17,877 nucleotides of DNA from Acidimicrobiaceae bacterium (lineage in GTDB: Bacteria; Actinomycetota; Acidimicrobiia; Acidimicrobiales; Palsa-688): positions 1-17,877 of the forward strand of contig PMLI01000320.1 in assembly GCA_003158835.1 (NCBI GenBank), written 5' to 3'. Below, in pieces: positions 13,774 to 17,877 of this stretch. Each line of letters begins with the position of its first letter. The first letter of the stretch is position 1. Made by a program: the position numbers and the translations under genes. The notes beneath the pieces were generated by a model. It did not search any database. It was not told where the DNA came from and was given only the letters and a program-made list of their open reading frames with translations.

Positions 13774-15899
13774 GGCGCGGGCCGGTTCAGGACCACCGCC
13801 GCCGAACGGGGCGGCACCCGTACGCCGTCGCCGGCCCCCCGCCAGCCCGGCCCGTCCACCAGGCGGTAGCTCCCGTCCCGGGCTTCACCGCCGGCCACGA
13901 CGTCCACCACTACGTCCGCCTCGACCGAGTAGTTCGCCACGACGACCGCCAGGGACGAGCCCCGGGCGCTCTTGAACACCGAGTACGGGGCGTGAGGCCG
14001 GCCCGAGGCGCGGTCGGTTACGGTGGCGCCGACGGTGTCCTGGAACTCGCCGTCCCAGAGCCAGTCACGAAGCTCTTCGCGCAACGAGGCCATCTGCCGG
14101 CCATAGGCGACGGTGAGGGGCACATCGGTCAGGCGTCCCTTGAAGTTGTAAGGCTCGTAGCTCACGACATAGCGGTAAAGCAGGCACTGGTTGATCATGT
14201 TGCGGTCGTCGAAGCCCGTGACCGCCGTCATTATGAGCGCGTCGGGCCGGAGGAAGCGCATGAGCGGGACGTGGTCGAGGGCCTCGCTGCGGTGGTAGGA
14301 GAGGTGGTACTCCGAGAGCTGCCAATCCGTGCAGGCCTCGCCGCCATAAAAGAAATCCGGCCGCACTGGGCCCGACTGGCGGCGCAGCCAGCGGACGAAG
14401 TCGACGTCGTGGGCATAGACGGGCGCCCCGTAGCGGTGGCCGTGCTGCGGGTCGAAGCAGGCGAGGGCCGGCATGTGGTGGAAACACTCGTCGTAGAGCA
14501 TGCCGTCCGCGCCGGTTGCGAGCACCTTCTGGAACTCCTCCCGGCACACATCGATCCACTCGGCGCTCCCGAAGCACATGGGCACCAGACGCTTGGTGTT
14601 GATGTCGAGCAACTGGGTGACCGTCTGGTAGCGGTAGCCGGGATAGACGTAGTAGTCACCGTAGGGATCCTTCACCGCCAGACGGACGAGGTCTTGGCGG
14701 AAACGTTCGGTGGCCCGGTCCGCCCAGACGAACTTGGTGAAAAGGACGATCTTCACCCCGAGCGCCTGGCTCTGGGCGATCGCTTCCCGCAACTCCTCGG
14801 GCCCGCCCAGAAGGGGGTCGGGATCATGGCAGGGGTTGTTCTGGTCCTGGCCGCCGTCGTTCCAACCCACCAGCTGAACGGCGCGCACGCCTGCGTCGGC
14901 ACATTCCCGGGCAATATCGGGAAGATCCGAGAAGTGGTAGCGCCGCTCGCCCTCGGGCGAGTTCATCTGCACCTGCTGCCAGGCATGGGGCTCGGACGCC
15001 CACGAGGGCGGCGTGGAGGGCCCCATCCAGGTGCGCCGGCGCGCCCGGTATATGGCCGCACCGTCGTGCCAATCGCCAACGTAGAACTGCAGCCGGACGC
15101 CGGGTAGGGACCGGCTCTCCCCCGGCATGACGTACGGGATATGCACGGGCGAAAGCTCCAAGCGCACGTCCTTGCCCCCGACCGTCGGCCCATCGGGCAC
15201 GCGGGAGTCGATCGACTCGCCGTAGCCCGGTTCCAGCTCGAAGACAAAGGACAACAGCTCGGGGCGAGGCTCGTCGATGCCTACGTACAAGCCCCGGCCC
15301 GCCCCCTCGAGCAAGACAAAGGTCGAACCAGGCACGGTCAAAGCGTGGGCATCCTGAACGATCGTCGGGCGGTCGACGCCGAAGTAGCCGACCACGTTGT
15401 CGAAATGGGGCCACAGGCGGTGCCGCTTCGCGGTGCCGTACGAGTAAGTGAACGAGCCGAAGCTGTCGGCCCGGTCAGGCGGCTGCAGGTCGGGGAGGCA
15501 CGGGAACACGACATTCTCGACCACTAGGTCGGAGCGGTTGTCGATCTTGACCGTGCAGACGAGCCCGCCGCCTTCCAGGGCGTACCGGGCCACGACCGAG
15601 ACGTCGTGGGTGGCCTCCGGCCCCGTCGCCACGCGGTCCCATCGCAGCTCGACGGCGCCCCCGGACAGCTGGTCCACCACCACGGGCGAGCCCTGAGCGA
15701 CATCTCGGGTGCGGTTGAGCCGCCGCTCGGGCCGCGGGATGAGCAAGTCGAACGGGCGCGCCGCCCGGGCGCCCGCCAGCACCGCCCAGCCATCCTCACC
15801 GGACCGCAACGACACCAGCGACCCGGTCGCCCCGTCAATGCCGCAAACCGTGCGCCCGTCAGGCGAAATGAGCTCGATCGGACCGGTCACGTCGATCAT
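13761..15899 (-). CDS. DUF6259-like TIM-barrel protein, putative glycoside hydrolase
   Basis: A 712-residue protein with the layout of DUF6259 proteins. An N-terminal beta-sandwich (about 1-290) resembles sugar-hydrolase super-sandwiches (ISPDGRTVCGIDGATGSLVSL). A central TIM barrel (about 300-620) follows, then a C-terminal beta domain ending RSAAVVLNRPAPGPI. Barrel marks are VQLVGWNDGGQDQNNP (Trp346-Asp348), ADGMLYDECFHH (Asp470-Glu471) and FYGGEACTDW (Glu521, Asp525). Acidic residues at these strand ends are where clan GH-D-like enzymes keep their catalytic pair, so a glycosidase is likely, but substrate and mechanism are unproven. No signal peptide is seen. I prefer ATG 15897-15899; a TTG at 15945-15947 in frame would add 16 low-complexity residues and reach into the divergent promoter. 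No Shine-Dalgarno is visible. Confidence 0.78.
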   Translation of the reverse strand: MIDVTGPIELISPDGRTVCGIDGATGSLVSLRSGEDGWAVLAGARAARPFDLLIPRPERRLNRTRDVAQGSPVVVDQLSGGAVELRWDRVATGPEATHDVSVVARYALEGGGLVCTVKIDNRSDLVVENVVFPCLPDLQPPDRADSFGSFTYSYGTAKRHRLWPHFDNVVGYFGVDRPTIVQDAHALTVPGSTFVLLEGAGRGLYVGIDEPRPELLSFVFELEPGYGESIDSRVPDGPTVGGKDVRLELSPVHIPYVMPGESRSLPGVRLQFYVGDWHDGAAIYRARRRTWMGPSTPPSWASEPHAWQQVQMNSPEGERRYHFSDLPDIARECADAGVRAVQLVGWNDGGQDQNNPCHDPDPLLGGPEELREAIAQSQALGVKIVLFTKFVWADRATERFRQDLVRLAVKDPYGDYYVYPGYRYQTVTQLLDINTKRLVPMCFGSAEWIDVCREEFQKVLATGADGMLYDECFHHMPALACFDPQHGHRYGAPVYAHDVDFVRWLRRQSGPVRPDFFYGGEACTDWQLSEYHLSYHRSEALDHVPLMRFLRPDALIMTAVTGFDDRNMINQCLLYRYVVSYEPYNFKGRLTDVPLTVAYGRQMASLREELRDWLWDGEFQDTVGATVTDRASGRPHAPYSVFKSARGSSLAVVVANYSVEADVVVDVVAGGEARDGSYRLVDGPGWRGAGDGVRVPPRSAAVVLNRPAPGPI

Positions 15900-15955
15900 G
15901 TTCGCACAAGGCGGCGGAGGCCGACTAAGACGCACCGGCGGGACCAAGCCGGGGG

Positions 15956-15961
15956 TATGGT
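15956..15961 (+). promoter_or_regulatory. Leaderless-type -10 box for the membrane hydrolase gene
   Basis: TATGGT fits the TAnnnT -10 pattern, and six bases (AGACCT) separate it from ATG 15968, exactly the spacing that puts the transcription start on the A of the start codon. No Shine-Dalgarno is present. The 68-base spacer to the divergent DUF6259-like gene must hold both promoters. Confidence 0.55.
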
Positions 15962-15967
15962 AGACCT

Positions 15968-17731
15968 ATGGCCGCGGTAGCGGACCAGCGAGTGCCGAGT
16001 ATGGCGCAGCCCTGGTGGCGGCACGCGTCCTGGCGCTGGAGGTTGGTGGCGCTCTGCTGCGGTTTGAACCTGGTCGAGACGGCCGCCCTCATGAGCCTCG
16101 ACCCCGGGGCTCATCCTGACCTGGCTCCCCAGGCCAGCGCCATCGCCCCCTTCGGGGTCTTCGGCGACCTGCGCTGGGTTAGCGTCTACAACAACTCCTG
16201 GGCGGCCCTCGGCGGTGAGCTCCTGGCCCTGCTCGTGGTCCGGGGCCTTATCACTGCGGTATCGATCGCGCTGGCGTGGCCGGCCCATCTACCGCGCCCG
16301 GCGGTGGGAAAGCTCCTGCGCCGGAGCCTCTTCGCCACCGGCCTCGCCGCCGTACTGCTCTCGCCCAGCGTGACCCTGCTGTTCGGCCTGGCCGCCATAC
16401 CCGTGTCCTGGCTTTTCCTGGCAGCTGTGCCCGCCGCCCTGCTGGTCGCGTTCATCATCCACCCCGCGCCGGTCAGCGGGGACTGGTGGCAGAGACTGGT
16501 GGCGCCGCGGGCGGTGGGTTGCGTGGCCCTGGCGTTTTTGACGATGAGCGCGGCGAGCGCGGCGATGGACGCCGCCCCCGCCGTCCTGTGGCCCTTGGTG
16601 GCCGTCCTGGGAGGGTTGTTCAACGCCTGGTGCTGGGTAAAGCTCGTGCCCGCCGTGGTGGACCGCCGACCCGTGCGCCATGCTGTACCCGTCGCCGCCA
16701 TAGCGGCCCTGGCGCTGATCGGCACGGTCATCGGAGGAACGGTGGTCGGCTTCGGCCAGGCCCGCAAGGCGCAAGTGCTCGCCTCCAAGGCCCCCGCCGT
16801 CGCCACCGCCGGCCCGGGCTCCGAGTTGTCGGTGCTCGTGGTCTCGGGGTACGGGTCAAGCTGGTCCGGGCGAGAGGGTCACCCGGTGCCGGGGAGCTAC
16901 ACAGAGGAACGGTTCTCCTACCGGGGTCTCGACGCGCACGGGATGCCCCTCCCCTACAACGGTTGGGACACCGCCAAACCACTCCCGGAACTAGACCGGA
17001 TGCTGCTGGCCCAGGTGGCGGTCCTCCAAGCCCGGACCGGGCATCTCGTTGACGTGGTGGCCGAGAGCGAAGGCGCGCTGGTGGCCAAGACGGCCCTCCT
17101 GGCCGACCCGAGCGCGGCGGTGGCGACCCTGGTGCTGGCCAGCCCGCTCGAAGACCCCGGTCGCGTCTGGTACCCGACCATCGGCGACCAGGACTGGGGC
17201 GTGGCCAGCAACGAGGCGATGCGGCTCATCAGTGACGCGCTCCAAGGCGTCGCCCCTATCAACCTCTCACCGGACAACCCCTTGTTCGCTTCGCTCGACC
17301 AGCAGGCCCCGCTGCTCGAGAACGCCATGTCCTGCCCCATCGACGGCATACGCCAGTTCGCGTTGCTACCGCTCGCCGACGCCACGGTCAGCCCGGCTGA
17401 GGAACGGCTCTCGTTCCCCTCGATCGTGCTGCCCGCCTTCCATGGGGGCCTCATCGAGAGCCCTTCCGGCGCCAGGATCATCTCCCGGGTCCTGGCGAAC
17501 AAGCCGGTGGACAACAACCAGTTGCTGGCCCTGGTGGACGAAGCCATCAGCTACGCGGCCAGTGCCTGGCAGGTCCCGGCACTCGAACCGCTGGACTTTC
17601 CTCGGACTGCCCACGGCGGCGGCGTTTATGGAGAATGCAACCAGATCGCGGCGGAACTCCGCTCGGCTTTATTTCCCCAATCGCCACGGATGAGCGGGAC
17701 CAAACCCCCGTCGTGGGTCGCAACCGAATAG
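15968..17731 (+). CDS. Multi-pass membrane protein with C-terminal alpha/beta-hydrolase-like domain
   Basis: A 587-residue integral membrane protein. About seven hydrophobic segments occupy residues of about 25-270 (examples: ELLALLVVRGLITAVSIALAW, VSWLFLAAVPAALLVAFII, AVPVAAIAALALIGTVIGG). From about 285 to the end lies a soluble domain opening LSVLVVSGYGSSW, like the first strand and oxyanion region of an alpha/beta hydrolase. A nucleophile elbow VVAESEGALVAK carries Ser367, and Asp471 (PLADATVS) and His492 (PAFHGG) are positioned to complete a triad. The elbow reads A-E-S-E-G rather than G-x-S-x-G, still the small-x-nucleophile-x-small pattern. An odd number of helices would place the hydrolase outside the membrane if the N-terminus is inside. 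It may act on lipid or a cell-envelope ester; the substrate is unknown. The start fits a leaderless promoter. Confidence 0.75.
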   Translation: MAAVADQRVPSMAQPWWRHASWRWRLVALCCGLNLVETAALMSLDPGAHPDLAPQASAIAPFGVFGDLRWVSVYNNSWAALGGELLALLVVRGLITAVSIALAWPAHLPRPAVGKLLRRSLFATGLAAVLLSPSVTLLFGLAAIPVSWLFLAAVPAALLVAFIIHPAPVSGDWWQRLVAPRAVGCVALAFLTMSAASAAMDAAPAVLWPLVAVLGGLFNAWCWVKLVPAVVDRRPVRHAVPVAAIAALALIGTVIGGTVVGFGQARKAQVLASKAPAVATAGPGSELSVLVVSGYGSSWSGREGHPVPGSYTEERFSYRGLDAHGMPLPYNGWDTAKPLPELDRMLLAQVAVLQARTGHLVDVVAESEGALVAKTALLADPSAAVATLVLASPLEDPGRVWYPTIGDQDWGVASNEAMRLISDALQGVAPINLSPDNPLFASLDQQAPLLENAMSCPIDGIRQFALLPLADATVSPAEERLSFPSIVLPAFHGGLIESPSGARIISRVLANKPVDNNQLLALVDEAISYAASAWQVPALEPLDFPRTAHGGGVYGECNQIAAELRSALFPQSPRMSGTKPPSWVATE

Positions 17732-17755
17732 CTGTGTTTGTCAATATCCGGCGCC

Positions 17756-17792
17756 GCCGGCTCCCGGGCCCCTAAGTGCCCGGTGCTCCGGC
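17756..17792. terminator. Strong interrupted hairpin between convergent genes
   Basis: GCCGG (17756-17760) pairs with CCGGC (17788-17792) and CCGGGC (17764-17769) with GCCCGG (17778-17783), separated by a small internal loop and closed by an eight-base loop. It lies 24 bases after the membrane hydrolase stop and 17 bases beyond the stop of the - strand gene, so it may end transcription from both sides. No long T-tract is present. Confidence 0.55.
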
Positions 17793-17809
17793 GTCACCTT
17801 GGCATTAAT

Positions 17810-17877
17810 TTAGTTGCCGAAGTTGTCCTGATGCCCATGGTGGTGCCCGTGGTGGTGATGGCGCCAAGTCGGGTCGG
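17810..17877 (-). CDS. Partial gene at the right edge: histidine-rich C-terminus
   Basis: On the - strand a frame enters at the window edge and ends at TAA (17810-17812). Its last 22 residues are DPTWRHHHHGHHHGHQDNFGN, with eight histidines in the final 17. Only the C-terminus is visible, so the protein cannot be named. A His/Gly tail of this kind often binds nickel, zinc or copper in metallochaperones and transporters; that is an analogy only. The frame ends beside a hairpin that faces the convergent gene, as expected for a real gene end, but the stretch is short enough that a chance frame remains possible. Confidence 0.45.
   Translation of the reverse strand, partial: DPTWRHHHHGHHHGHQDNFGN

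Noticed and set aside
13194..15107. Long + strand open frame (637 codons) opposite the DUF6259-like gene
   Set aside because: It crosses the convergent junction and both hairpin arms, shares most of its length with a recognisable - strand protein, and its translation is Arg/Pro/Gly-rich with no family pattern. GC-rich antisense shadow.

Overview
The window is very GC-rich and densely coded. It holds a large SARP/BTAD regulator, two luciferase-like (LLM) oxidoreductases, proline/threonine-linked secreted proteins, and a mix of Shine-Dalgarno and apparently leaderless starts. This fits a chromosomal segment of a high-GC actinobacterium. The PPTTTTT-type linkers and the gene mix would suit the class Acidimicrobiia, but that placement is a guess. 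I see no integrase, transposase, tRNA, rRNA or CRISPR array.

Left part (about 1-10,463, all on the + strand). A short hairpin-bearing leader precedes a 1005-residue STAND-type regulator: an N-terminal P-loop ATPase, a helical repeat middle, and a C-terminal SARP winged helix plus BTAD. It is followed by an LLM F420-type oxidoreductase, a truncated glycerophosphodiesterase remnant, a long-chain mannitol dehydrogenase-family enzyme, a zinc-dependent polyol/alcohol dehydrogenase, a 58-residue unknown protein preceded by a 31-bp tandem duplication, a GH51 alpha-L-arabinofuranosidase overlapping it by 4 bases, and a secreted TolB-like beta-propeller. The two polyol dehydrogenases and the arabinofuranosidase suggest use of plant-derived pentosides and sugar alcohols. 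The regulator at the head is a natural candidate controller, but this is inference from position only. No transporter or sugar kinase lies in the window.

Middle part (10,464-13,731). A convergent intergenic spacer contains two unrelated short tandem repeats. Then comes an OsmC-family peroxidase-like gene on the - strand, with an apparently leaderless promoter, divergent from a second LLM oxidoreductase of a different subfamily. Next is a secreted Ig-like/unknown-domain protein that starts at a TTG overlapping the end of a possible leader ORF.

Right part (13,732-17,877). A DUF6259-like TIM-barrel putative glycosidase on the - strand converges on the secreted protein across a hairpin. It diverges from a seven-helix membrane protein with a C-terminal alpha/beta-hydrolase domain, whose start fits a leaderless promoter. 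A strong interrupted hairpin then separates this gene from the histidine-rich C-terminus of a further - strand gene that runs off the right edge.
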